Source: Lachnospira sp. UBA4285
GTDB taxonomy: Bacteria; Bacillota; Clostridia; Lachnospirales; Lachnospiraceae
Length of the DNA stretch: 6,538 nucleotides
Assembly (NCBI GenBank): GCA_002394965.1
Contig: DGVL01000176.1
Span: forward strand, 184-6,721
Direction: 5' to 3'
In this document: piece by piece, positions 1 through 5,631 of the stretch
Numbering within the stretch: position 1 is the stretch's first letter
Layout: each line of letters begins with the position of its first letter
Made by a program: the position numbers and the translations under genes
The notes under the pieces: model-generated
Told to the model about the DNA's origin: nothing
The model's database searches: none
Seen by the model: the letters and a program-made list of their open reading frames with translations, nothing else

Positions 1-141
1 CCGGCCGGCATCATCAAGATGCTTGATCTTCGCCGCCCGATCTACAAGGCGACCGCTGCGTACGGTCACTTCGGCCGCACCGATGTAGACCTTCCGTGGG
101 AGAGACTCGACAAGGTCAAGGATCTCAGAAAGTATCTGTAA
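1..141 (+). CDS. metK: S-adenosylmethionine synthetase (methionine adenosyltransferase), C-terminal fragment
   Basis: These are the last 46 codons and TAA stop of metK; the 5' part lies outside the window. MetK condenses ATP and methionine into S-adenosylmethionine, the cell's main methyl donor, in the cytoplasm. The fragment contains the family's highly conserved C-terminal block: MLDLRRPIYKATAAYGHFGR (residues 7-26 of the fragment) followed by a PWE motif, matching the end of bacterial MetK proteins (E. coli has the closely similar PIYKETAAYGHFGR). The tail ends in DLRKYL, a normal length for the family. The gene is followed by a strong intrinsic terminator, so it is probably the last gene of its transcript. 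Identification is secure from the motif; nothing can be said about the missing active-site regions. Confidence 0.97.
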   Translation, partial: PAGIIKMLDLRRPIYKATAAYGHFGRTDVDLPWERLDKVKDLRKYL

Positions 142-160
142 TTGGATAACAATATGAAAA

Positions 161-184
161 GCGGGACCGGAAGGCAAGTCCGCC
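161..184 (+). other. Perfect 7-bp hairpin in the metK 3' untranslated region
   Basis: GCGGGAC (161-167) is an exact reverse complement of GTCCCGC (178-184), with a 10-nt loop CGGAAGGCAA. It starts 20 nt after the metK stop. A smaller hairpin, ATCT-GAC-AGAT (196-206), lies between it and the terminator at 209-259. The three stems in a row could be a structured 3' end that protects the mRNA, or part of a small RNA released from the 3' end. I do not recognise a named RNA family. The pairing is seen in the sequence; any function is inference. Confidence 0.5.
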
Positions 185-208
185 GCATCCGCTGATCTGA
201 CAGATAAT

Positions 209-259
209 CCCCATTCGGGGCACGGCTTCAAAGCCAGCGCCCTGGGTGGGGACTTTTTG
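209..259 (+). terminator. Strong intrinsic terminator after metK
   Basis: TCCCCATTC (209-217) pairs with GGGTGGGGA (245-253), and the stem continues inward through GGGGC/GCCCT (218-222 with 240-244), one A-C mismatch, a C-G pair, a bulged A and GGCT/AGCC (225-228 with 233-236), closing on a UCAA loop. This gives about 19 pairs including a few G-U. It is followed directly by C and five T (255-259). The stem plus U-tract is a textbook Rho-independent terminator, separating metK from the downstream gene. Confidence 0.93.
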
Positions 260-286
260 ACGGAATTCGATACGCTTATTATCATC
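258..286 (+). promoter_or_regulatory. Candidate sigma-A promoter P1 for the mreB-recD2-comF unit
   Basis: TTGACG (258-263) and TATCAT (281-286) each match five of six consensus bases and are separated by exactly 17 bp. Transcription would start near 293, giving a 5' untranslated region of about 100 nt. The -35 box shares its first two T with the end of the metK terminator U-tract, so termination and re-initiation are packed into the same bases. A short hairpin AGGCA-ATC-TGCCT (303-315) would lie near the 5' end of this transcript. Confidence 0.6.
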
Positions 287-325
287 ATGGCAAACAGCAG
301 ACAGGCAATCTGCCTCCTCTTCCGG

Positions 326-354
326 TGGATTTTCCTTCCGGACGTGTTTATAAT
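326..354 (+). promoter_or_regulatory. Candidate sigma-A promoter P2, close to mreB
   Basis: A perfect TATAAT lies at 349-354. The best -35 candidate at 17-bp spacing, TGGATT (326-331), matches only three of six bases. Two direct copies of CTTCCGG (319-325 and 335-341), 16 bp apart, flank this weak -35 region, so an activator or repressor could act here. The start would be near 361, with a leader of about 33 nt. It could be an alternative to, or act together with, the upstream promoter at 258-286. Confidence 0.5.
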
Positions 355-393
355 AAATTTGTATCTTGAGCGCAAAATTACGAGGAGACAGAA

Positions 394-1389
394 ATGTTGA
401 CTACTGATATAGGCATAGACCTTGGAACCGCGAGTATTCTTGTATTTGTCAGGGGGAAAGGGGTCGTGCTGAAGGAGCCTTCTGTCGTGGCATTCGACAG
501 GGACTCCGGGAAGATCCGTGCCATCGGAGAAGAAGCCCGGCTGATGATCGGGAGAACGCCGGAGAATATCGTGGCGGTGCGCCCGCTGAAAGAGGGCGTG
601 ATCTCGGATTACCGCGTCACGGAGAAGATGCTGAAGTATTTCATCCAGAAGGCGGTGGGCAGAAGACTGCTCAAGAAGCCGAGAATTTCGGTCTGTGTGC
701 CGTCGGGCGCGACGGAGGTGGAGCGCATGGCGGTCGAGGAGGCTGCCATGGCGGCGGGCGCCAGAGAAGTGGCGATCATCGAGGAGCCGCTGGCGGCGGC
801 CATAGGCGCCGGCATCGACATCAACCGGCCGTGCGGCAATATGATCGTCGACATCGGCGGCGGGACGAGCGATATTGCCGTGATCTCGCTGGGAGGCACG
901 GTCGTGTCCACGTCCATCAAGATCGCCGGCAATGACTTCGACGAGGCTATCGTGCGCTTTATGCGCAAGCAGCACAATCTGCTCATCGGCGACCAGACGG
1001 CCGAGGAGATCAAGATCCGGGTTGGATGTGCCTATCCGCTCCCGGAGGTCAAGAAGATGGAAGTGAAGGGGCGCAATCTGGTGACCGGGCTCCCGAAAAA
1101 TGTGGTCGTCTCCTCGGAAGAGATGGAGGAGGCGCTGCGCGATGCCACCAGTCAGATCGTGGAAGCCGTTCACAGCGTCCTCGAGAAGACACCGCCGGAG
1201 CTGGCAAGCGACATCGCGGACCGTGGCATTGTGATGACCGGAGGCGGAAGCCTTCTGCAGGGGCTGGACCAGCTGATCGAGTCCGGAACCGGCATTCACA
1301 CGATGGTGGCGCAGGATCCGATGAAGTGTGTGGCGATCGGAACAGGCAAGTTCCTGGAGTTCCTGGCGGGAGAAAACGGAAACGCCTGA
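394..1389 (+). CDS. mreB: MreB/Mbl-family rod-shape actin homologue
   Basis: This 331-residue cytoskeletal ATPase polymerises on the inner face of the membrane and guides cell-wall synthesis along the cell body. The actin-fold signatures are all present: phosphate-1 loop DIGIDLGTAS (5-14), the IIEEPLAAAIGAG block (128-140) with the likely catalytic glutamate, phosphate-2 loop DIGGGTSD (153-160), and adenosine motif GIVMTGGGSLLQGL (278-291). Length is normal for MreB, Mbl or MreBH (about 330-345). The ATG is supported by GAGGAG (382-387), 6 nt upstream. mreC and mreD do not follow; recD2 does. This suggests a stand-alone paralogue of the Mbl/MreBH kind rather than the copy in an mreBCD operon, but paralogue identity cannot be settled from one sequence. 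Family assignment is near certain; the exact symbol is less so. Confidence 0.93.
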   Translation: MLTTDIGIDLGTASILVFVRGKGVVLKEPSVVAFDRDSGKIRAIGEEARLMIGRTPENIVAVRPLKEGVISDYRVTEKMLKYFIQKAVGRRLLKKPRISVCVPSGATEVERMAVEEAAMAAGAREVAIIEEPLAAAIGAGIDINRPCGNMIVDIGGGTSDIAVISLGGTVVSTSIKIAGNDFDEAIVRFMRKQHNLLIGDQTAEEIKIRVGCAYPLPEVKKMEVKGRNLVTGLPKNVVVSSEEMEEALRDATSQIVEAVHSVLEKTPPELASDIADRGIVMTGGGSLLQGLDQLIESGTGIHTMVAQDPMKCVAIGTGKFLEFLAGENGNA

Positions 1390-1398
1390 AGGAAGATC

Positions 1399-3675
1399 TT
1401 GAAGGGGCGAGAGTTGCAGGAAGAACAGGAGACTACAATTGAAGGCTTTGTGGAAAAGATCATTTTCCGCAATTCGGACAACGGATATACGGTGTTGTCG
1501 CTGCACCGCAAGAGCGGCGATGTGACCTGCGTCGGCGAGACGTTTGACCTGGATGAGGGTGAGTACATCGAGGCGGCGGGGGTCTGGACCGTTCACCCGG
1601 TCTACGACCGGCAGTTTAAGATCAGCGCGTATCAGGTGAAGATCCCGGAGGACATCACGTCGGTCAGGCGGTATCTCGGATCGGGTGCCATCAAGGGCAT
1701 CGGCGAGAAGATGGCTGCGCGCATTGTAAAAAAATTCGGACAGGACACGCTGCACGTGCTCGAGGAAGAGCCGGAGCGACTCGCGGAGGTGAAGGGGATC
1801 TCCAGCGAGGGCGCGATGAAGATCAGCGCGCAGGTTATCGAGAAGCGGCAGATGCGCGATTGCCTGATGACGCTGACACAGTACGGCATCGGCATGAAGC
1901 TGGCGACAGATGTATACGGCTGCTACGGGGAAGACACGCTCACCGTCCTGCAGAAAAATCCGTACCGGCTTGCCGAGGATGTTGCGGGGATCGGCTTCGG
2001 GACAGCCGATGAGATCGCGCGCAAGACAGGCGTCGAGCTCACATCGGATTTCCGCATCCGCGCCGGCATTCTCTATACACTGCAGACAGCCTCGGGTGAG
2101 GGCAGTACATATCTTCCGGCTGACGTTCTTTCGCGCAGAGCCGGGGCGCTTCTTCAGCTTGATCTGCCGGATTTTGACAACACTCTGGAAGAACTTTCCA
2201 TCGATGGAAAAATAATACTCAAAAAAACGGAAGGCGAGGCGGCGCGCGTATATCTTCCCTCTCTTTTTCGCGCGGAATCTGAGACAGCCGGGTACCTGGC
2301 GGCTCTGAATGAATTCCACGAAGACGTGAGCGAAGAGGCACAGATCCGGGACGGAATCCGGCGCATCACGCAGAAACTGGATATCGAGCCGGATGAAACG
2401 CAGGAAGACGCGGCCTTTACGGCGCTGACCAGCCCGGTCGTCGTCATCACGGGCGGCCCGGGAACCGGGAAAACCACGATCATCCGGACGATCATCTCGT
2501 ATTTTGAGTGGCAGCGCCTCACAGTGGCGCTGGCGGCGCCGACGGGCCGGGCAGCGCGCCGCATGGCGGAAGCCACGGGGCGGCCCGCGCAGACGATTCA
2601 CCGGCTGCTGGGGGCGTCCGGAGGCCCGGCTGCCCGGGAGAAGGACACATCCGGGGCTTCGCATGTGACATTTACCGTGGACCGGGATAACCCGCTGGAT
2701 GCGGACGTGCTCATCATCGACGAGTCGTCGATGGTGGACATCTTTCTGATGCGGTCGCTTCTGACGGCGCTCTCGCCCGGCACCCGGCTGATTCTGGTGG
2801 GCGACGTGGACCAGCTTCCGAGTGTAGGCCCCGGCAATGTGCTGCGCGACATCATCGACTCGGGGGTGTTCCCGGTTGTGAAGCTCACGAAAATCTTCCG
2901 GCAGGCTGCGCAGTCCGACATTGTCATGAACGCGCACCGCATCAACAGCGGCGAGCCGGTGACGCTGACCACGCACAGCCGGGATTTCCTGTATCTGAAG
3001 CGCGACACGCCGCAGCAGATCATCGGTGCCATCTACACGCTGGTGACCGACAAACTTCCGAAGTATGTGCATGGAACGGCCTCTGACATCCAGATCCTCA
3101 CGCCGTCCCGCAAGACAGCGCTGGGCGTTGAGGCCCTGAACCGGATTATGCAGGAGATGATCAACCCGGCGGCGCCGGACAAGCCGGAGCGCAAGGCCGG
3201 CAGCGTCATCTTCCGGCTCGGCGACAAGGTGATGCAGACTAAGAACAACTACACCAAAGAGTGGACGCGCCGCAGTGTATCCGGCACCGCCGACGAGACG
3301 GGGGTTGGTGTCTACAACGGCGACACGGGCGTCATCCGCTCGTTCTCGGATGTCTTCAACACGATCACGGTTGCTTTTGACGACGGCCGCGAGGCGGTCT
3401 ATCCGTTCGAGGAGCTCGAGGAACTCGATCTGGCCTATGCGCTGACGATTCACAAGGCCCAGGGCTCCGAGTACAAGGCGGTCGTTATGCCGCTTTTCCC
3501 CGGCCCGCCGATGCTGTTGAACCGCAATCTTCTCTACACGGCCGTGACCCGCGCGAAGCTTTGCGTCGTGCTGGTCGGCCATGCGGACGTCTTCAGGCAG
3601 ATGGAAGAAAGCTTACAGGCGTCGAGCCGCTACTCGTCGCTTTCGAGACAGATCCGGGAGGTGGCAGGTCTGTGA
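1399..3675 (+). CDS. recD2: RecD2-type ATP-dependent 5'-3' DNA helicase (RecD/TraA family, SF1)
   Basis: RecD2 is a RecBC-independent helicase linked to DNA repair and replication-fork maintenance in Firmicutes. The 758-residue product has the long N-terminal extension typical of RecD2: helix-hairpin-helix segments near 93-114 (AIKGIGEKMAARIVKKFG) and 187-211 (LAEDVAGIGFGTADEIARKTG), then the SF1B motor. Visible motifs are Walker A GGPGTGKTT (352-360), Ia APTGRAARRM (380-389), Walker B LIIDESSMVD (438-447), III VGDVDQLPSVGPGN (467-480), IV FRQ (500-502), V ALTIHKAQGSE (681-691) and VI LYTAVTRAK (712-720). All appear intact. The TTG start at 1399 has AAGGA (1389-1393) upstream; a second in-frame TTG at 1414 has AAGGGG (1402-1407) at 6 nt and is equally plausible, removing five residues. 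The gene begins 9 nt after the mreB stop, so co-transcription is likely. Confidence 0.95.
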   Translation: MKGRELQEEQETTIEGFVEKIIFRNSDNGYTVLSLHRKSGDVTCVGETFDLDEGEYIEAAGVWTVHPVYDRQFKISAYQVKIPEDITSVRRYLGSGAIKGIGEKMAARIVKKFGQDTLHVLEEEPERLAEVKGISSEGAMKISAQVIEKRQMRDCLMTLTQYGIGMKLATDVYGCYGEDTLTVLQKNPYRLAEDVAGIGFGTADEIARKTGVELTSDFRIRAGILYTLQTASGEGSTYLPADVLSRRAGALLQLDLPDFDNTLEELSIDGKIILKKTEGEAARVYLPSLFRAESETAGYLAALNEFHEDVSEEAQIRDGIRRITQKLDIEPDETQEDAAFTALTSPVVVITGGPGTGKTTIIRTIISYFEWQRLTVALAAPTGRAARRMAEATGRPAQTIHRLLGASGGPAAREKDTSGASHVTFTVDRDNPLDADVLIIDESSMVDIFLMRSLLTALSPGTRLILVGDVDQLPSVGPGNVLRDIIDSGVFPVVKLTKIFRQAAQSDIVMNAHRINSGEPVTLTTHSRDFLYLKRDTPQQIIGAIYTLVTDKLPKYVHGTASDIQILTPSRKTALGVEALNRIMQEMINPAAPDKPERKAGSVIFRLGDKVMQTKNNYTKEWTRRSVSGTADETGVGVYNGDTGVIRSFSDVFNTITVAFDDGREAVYPFEELEELDLAYALTIHKAQGSEYKAVVMPLFPGPPMLLNRNLLYTAVTRAKLCVVLVGHADVFRQMEESLQASSRYSSLSRQIREVAGL

Positions 3676-4388
3676 GAAGCCTGACAGGACAGATGAAAGA
3701 CGCAGCGCTCAACCTCATCTTTCCGCCGGTCTGCCCGGTGTGCGGAAAGCCGGCGCCCGGGTATATTCACCCCGAATGTGAGGAAAGGCTTGTCCCCGTG
3801 AACCGGCAGCGCTGCATCGTGTGCGGAAAGCAGCTGGGCGACGGGCGCGAGACTCTGTGTCTGGACTGCCGCCACAGGCGCCACGAATTCAACCAGACGA
3901 TCTCGGTGTTTCAGTACACGGAGGCGGCCAGACAGTGTATCTATCGCCTTAAATATAAGAACAAACGCGAATACGCGGCACCGCTGGGGCATCTGATGTG
4001 GAAGTACGCCGGACGCCGCATCCGCTTTTACAGGCCGGAAGTGATCGTCCCCGTCCCGATGTACGCGGCCAAGAAGCGCCGCCGCGGCTACAACCAGGCT
4101 GAACTTCTGGCACAGGCCCTCTCGCGCGAGAGCGGGATCCCCTGCGCGGCGGATGCCCTCATCCGCACCCGGGCCACCCGTCCGATGAAGGAGCTCTCCG
4201 GTGGTGAGCGCGCGGCGAATCTCGCCGGGGCCTTTCAGGCGGATGGCCCCCTTCCCTGGAAGCGGGTCCTGCTGCTGGACGATATCTATACGAGCGGGAG
4301 CACACTGGATGCGTGCGCCGCTGCCCTGAAGGAGGCCGGTGTGCAGGAAGTCTGCGGCATCTGCCTGTGCACGGGAGAAGGGTTCTGA
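3672..4388 (+). CDS. comF: ComF family protein (zinc-finger phosphoribosyltransferase-like, competence-associated)
   Basis: The product is 238 residues, normal for ComF. The N-terminus carries zinc-ribbon cysteines: CPVC (21-24), C36, CIVC (48-51) and CLDC (63-66). The C-terminal half is a type I phosphoribosyltransferase fold with VPVP (126-129), the RRRGYNQAELLA block (136-147) and the PRPP-binding loop VLLLDDIYTSGSTL (199-212). ComF proteins are needed for DNA uptake in naturally competent bacteria, but homologues are widespread in species not known to be competent, so the role here is uncertain. The GTG start at 3672 overlaps the recD2 stop as GTGA, a classic translational-coupling arrangement, with GGGAGG (3656-3661) 10 nt upstream. 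An ATG at 3693 is a weaker alternative. Longer upstream starts would run deep into recD2 and add residues unlike ComF. Confidence 0.92.
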   Translation: MRSLTGQMKDAALNLIFPPVCPVCGKPAPGYIHPECEERLVPVNRQRCIVCGKQLGDGRETLCLDCRHRRHEFNQTISVFQYTEAARQCIYRLKYKNKREYAAPLGHLMWKYAGRRIRFYRPEVIVPVPMYAAKKRRRGYNQAELLAQALSRESGIPCAADALIRTRATRPMKELSGGERAANLAGAFQADGPLPWKRVLLLDDIYTSGSTLDACAAALKEAGVQEVCGICLCTGEGF

Positions 4389-4406
4389 AGACGCAGGGCT
4401 GGTGAT

Positions 4407-4419
4407 GCCGGGCTCCGGC
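4407..4419 (+). other. Small GC hairpin after comF
   Basis: GCCGG (4407-4411) and CCGGC (4415-4419) form a perfect 5-bp stem with a GCT loop, 18 nt after the comF stop. There is no T-tract, so it is not a convincing intrinsic terminator. It may slow or process the transcript end, or be incidental. No clear terminator for the comF unit is visible before the next promoter. I see nothing else in 4389-4448. Confidence 0.35.
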
Positions 4420-4448
4420 GCAAGAGACTCGATTGCAAAAGGAAATCC

Positions 4449-4478
4449 TTGACGGCAAAGAAGTCGTTGTGATATAGT
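4449..4478 (+). promoter_or_regulatory. Sigma-A promoter for rpmG-secE-nusG (extended -10)
   Basis: TTGACG (4449-4454) and TATAGT (4473-4478) each match five of six consensus bases, with an 18-bp spacer. TG at 4470-4471 sits one base before the -10 box, making an extended -10 that compensates for the longer spacer. Transcription would begin near 4485, giving a leader of about 107 nt before rpmG. A strong promoter here fits a ribosomal-protein and translocase transcript. Confidence 0.75.
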
Positions 4479-4496
4479 AGAACGGCTATGGAAGCG

Positions 4497-4583
4497 GCCT
4501 TTTTTTTATGCGCTTAAATAAAAAAGGCGAGGGCCCCGGGATTTGCCTTTTCCGGGACTCAACCAAATCTTGATGAAAAGGAG
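4497..4583 (+). promoter_or_regulatory. rpmG leader with mutually exclusive RNA pairings
   Basis: Segment A GCCTTTTTT (4497-4505) pairs perfectly with segment B AAAAAAGGC (4520-4528). B's last seven bases also pair with segment C GCCTTTT (4545-4551). C extended by one base, CCTTTTC (4546-4552), pairs with GAAAAGG (4575-4581), which contains the rpmG Shine-Dalgarno core. A separate stem CCCGG/CCGGG (4535-4539 with 4552-4556) competes as well. The pairings are seen in the sequence. That they act as a switch hiding or freeing the rpmG ribosome binding site is inference. No known riboswitch or ribosomal leader family is recognised. Confidence 0.4.
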
Positions 4584-4592
4584 ATGGAAGTT

Positions 4593-4742
4593 GTGCGGGT
4601 AAAGATCACACTGGCATGCACGGAATGCAAGCAGCGCAATTATGACACGACGAAGGATAAGAGAACGCATCCGGAGAGACTGGAACTGAAGAAGTACTGC
4701 AGATTCTGCAGAAAGCATACGCTGCACAGAGAGACAAAGTAA
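4593..4742 (+). CDS. rpmG: 50S ribosomal protein L33
   Basis: This is a 49-residue basic protein of the large ribosomal subunit. It begins MRVKITLACTECKQRNY and ends CRFCRKHTLHRETK, matching bacterial L33. Both cysteine pairs, C9-C12 and C36-C39, are present, so this is the zinc-binding four-cysteine form. The start is GTG at 4593, with AAAAGGAG (4576-4583) 9 nt upstream. An in-frame ATG at 4584 would add three residues (MEV), but it abuts the ribosome binding site with no spacer and is unlikely. The gene comes first in an rpmG-secE-nusG group, the usual arrangement in many bacteria, and its stop codon overlaps the secE ribosome binding site (TAAGGA). Confidence 0.96.
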   Translation: MRVKITLACTECKQRNYDTTKDKRTHPERLELKKYCRFCRKHTLHRETK

Positions 4743-4752
4743 GGACAGACTT

Positions 4753-4965
4753 ATGGCAGAATCCAAAAAGAAAGCTGTGAAAAGCAGCAAAGTCAAGAGG
4801 TTCTTCAAGAACGTAAGTCTGGAATTCCAGAAGATCGTATGGCCTTCCGGTAAGCAGCTCACAAAGGAATCAACGGCAGTACTGCTGGTTTCGGCAGCGC
4901 TGGGAGCTGTGATCGCACTGATCGACTTCGGCCTGCGCGCCGGAATCGAAGTGCTCATCCGTTGA
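4753..4965 (+). CDS. secE: Preprotein translocase subunit SecE
   Basis: SecE is the essential small membrane subunit that clamps SecY in the SecYEG protein-export channel. The 70-residue product is the short Gram-positive form: a lysine-rich N-terminus (5-19), the conserved amphipathic segment EFQKIVWPSGKQL (24-36) with the family's W-P pair, and one transmembrane helix at roughly 41-59. E. coli SecE, by contrast, has three spans. AAGGA (4741-4745) overlaps the rpmG stop and lies 7 nt before the ATG. Position between rpmG and nusG is the classical context and supports the call. Confidence 0.96.
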   Translation: MAESKKKAVKSSKVKRFFKNVSLEFQKIVWPSGKQLTKESTAVLLVSAALGAVIALIDFGLRAGIEVLIR

Positions 4966-4981
4966 GCAGGGGAGAAAAGCC

Positions 4982-5551
4982 ATGAGCGAGGAAGAAAAGA
5001 ATACGGGAGCGCAGCCGCAGTGGTATGTGGCGCATACTTATTCCGGCTATGAGAACAAAGTCAAGTCGGATATCGAGCAGACCGTAAAAAACCGCGAAGA
5101 TCTGAAGGGAAGAATCGTCGCGGCTGCTGTCCCGACCGAAAAGGCGACAGTAGTCAAGGACGGAAAGTCAAGAACGGTGGACCGCAAGCTGTTCCCGGGT
5201 TATGTGTACGTCAAGATGATTCAGGACGACCAGACCTGGTACGTTGTGCGCAACACCAACGGAGTGACGGGATTCGTCGGTCCGGGGTCCAAGCCGCAGC
5301 CGCTCTCGGCGGATGAGGTGAAGCAGCTCGGTCTGGACGGACCGGAAGAGAAAGAAGCTGAACCGCTTGTCGAGTTCGCCGGCAATGTTGGCGACAAGGT
5401 GCGGATCGTCTCGGGCGCATGGAGCGGATATGACGCCGTGATCCGGGAGATCAACAATGGCCGCCAGACACTTCAGGTAGGCGTCGAGGTATTCGGCCGC
5501 GAGACACCTCTCACGATCGGATTCAAGGACGTCGAGATGAACGAGAAGTAA
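4982..5551 (+). CDS. nusG: Transcription termination/antitermination factor NusG
   Basis: NusG binds the RNA polymerase clamp and modulates pausing, termination and transcription-translation coupling. The 189-residue product has an NGN domain at about 13-113, with WYVAHTYSGYENKV (14-27), KLFPGYVYV (69-77) and VRNTNGVTGFVG (89-100), then a linker rich in glutamate and a C-terminal KOW domain at about 136-185 (VGDKVRIVSGAWSGY...). At the usually invariant KOW glycine there appears to be alanine (A152). An insert around 38-67 relative to the shortest NusG proteins is common in Clostridia. GGGGAG (4969-4974) lies 7 nt before the ATG. The gene follows secE by 16 bp, so the two are certainly co-transcribed. 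Confidence 0.97.
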   Translation: MSEEEKNTGAQPQWYVAHTYSGYENKVKSDIEQTVKNREDLKGRIVAAAVPTEKATVVKDGKSRTVDRKLFPGYVYVKMIQDDQTWYVVRNTNGVTGFVGPGSKPQPLSADEVKQLGLDGPEEKEAEPLVEFAGNVGDKVRIVSGAWSGYDAVIREINNGRQTLQVGVEVFGRETPLTIGFKDVEMNEK

Positions 5552-5552
5552 C

Positions 5553-5565
5553 AGCAGACGCTGCT
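5553..5565 (+). other. Small hairpin directly after nusG
   Basis: AGCAG (5553-5557) and CTGCT (5561-5565) form a perfect 5-bp stem with an ACG loop, starting just after the nusG stop codon. There is no T-tract, so it is at best a weak attenuator or processing site between nusG and rplK. It may be incidental. Confidence 0.35.
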
Positions 5566-5576
5566 CCGTTTCACAT

Positions 5577-5606
5577 GTGGGAGGCGCGGGCACGCGCCGC
5601 AACCAC
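5577..5606 (+). promoter_or_regulatory. Probable L1-binding translational operator upstream of rplK
   Basis: GTGG (5577-5580) pairs with CCAC (5603-5606), and GGCGCG (5583-5588) pairs with CGCGCC (5593-5598) around a GGCA loop. Between the stems is an asymmetric internal loop, GA on the 5' side and GCAA on the 3' side. The GTGGGAGGC...GCC...ACCAC layout resembles the L1-binding helices 76-78 of 23S rRNA, which in E. coli read GGUGGGAGGC on the 5' strand and end in ACCACC (from memory). L1 is known to repress the L11-L1 operon by binding such a mimic. The CACC at 5604-5607 can alternatively pair with GGTG (5622-5625) in the rplK ribosome binding site. Confidence 0.7.
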
Positions 5607-5631
5607 CACTTAAACTCAGGAGGTGCCACAA

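Noticed and set aside
161..184. GGAA in a hairpin loop after metK, suggestive of SRP (4.5S) RNA
   Set aside because: The conserved asymmetric loop next to the GGAA tetraloop is missing, and the flanking bases pair as a simple 7-bp stem around a 10-nt loop.
205..259. CCCTGGGTGGGG with terminator, considered as a ZTP (pfl) or other riboswitch
   Set aside because: The conserved upstream core elements are absent, the stem is fully explained as a terminator, and independent promoters lie between it and mreB.
3561..3671. Longer comF start inside recD2
   Set aside because: It would overlap recD2 by more than 110 nt and add a non-homologous basic stretch. The GTG at 3672 gives the normal ComF length and a GTGA overlap.
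4584..4592. ATG 4584 as the rpmG start
   Set aside because: It directly follows GGAG with no spacer. The GTG at 4593 has a 9-nt spacer and gives the canonical MRVKITLAC N-terminus.
4389..4592. A tRNA gene (tRNA-Trp often lies near secE in Firmicutes)
   Set aside because: No cloverleaf, GGTTCRA-like T-loop or acceptor stem is visible in this gap or in 142-393.
5168..5629. Long minus-strand ORF opposite nusG (153 codons)
   Set aside because: It is antisense to a clear nusG gene, lacks recognisable motifs, and is arginine/leucine/proline-rich as expected for a shadow frame of GC-rich coding DNA. The same applies to the other antisense and out-of-frame ORFs over mreB, recD2, comF and rplK.
5623..5631. 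GTG 5623 as the rplK start
   Set aside because: This GTG is part of the Shine-Dalgarno sequence itself; ATG 5632 gives the standard 141-residue L11.
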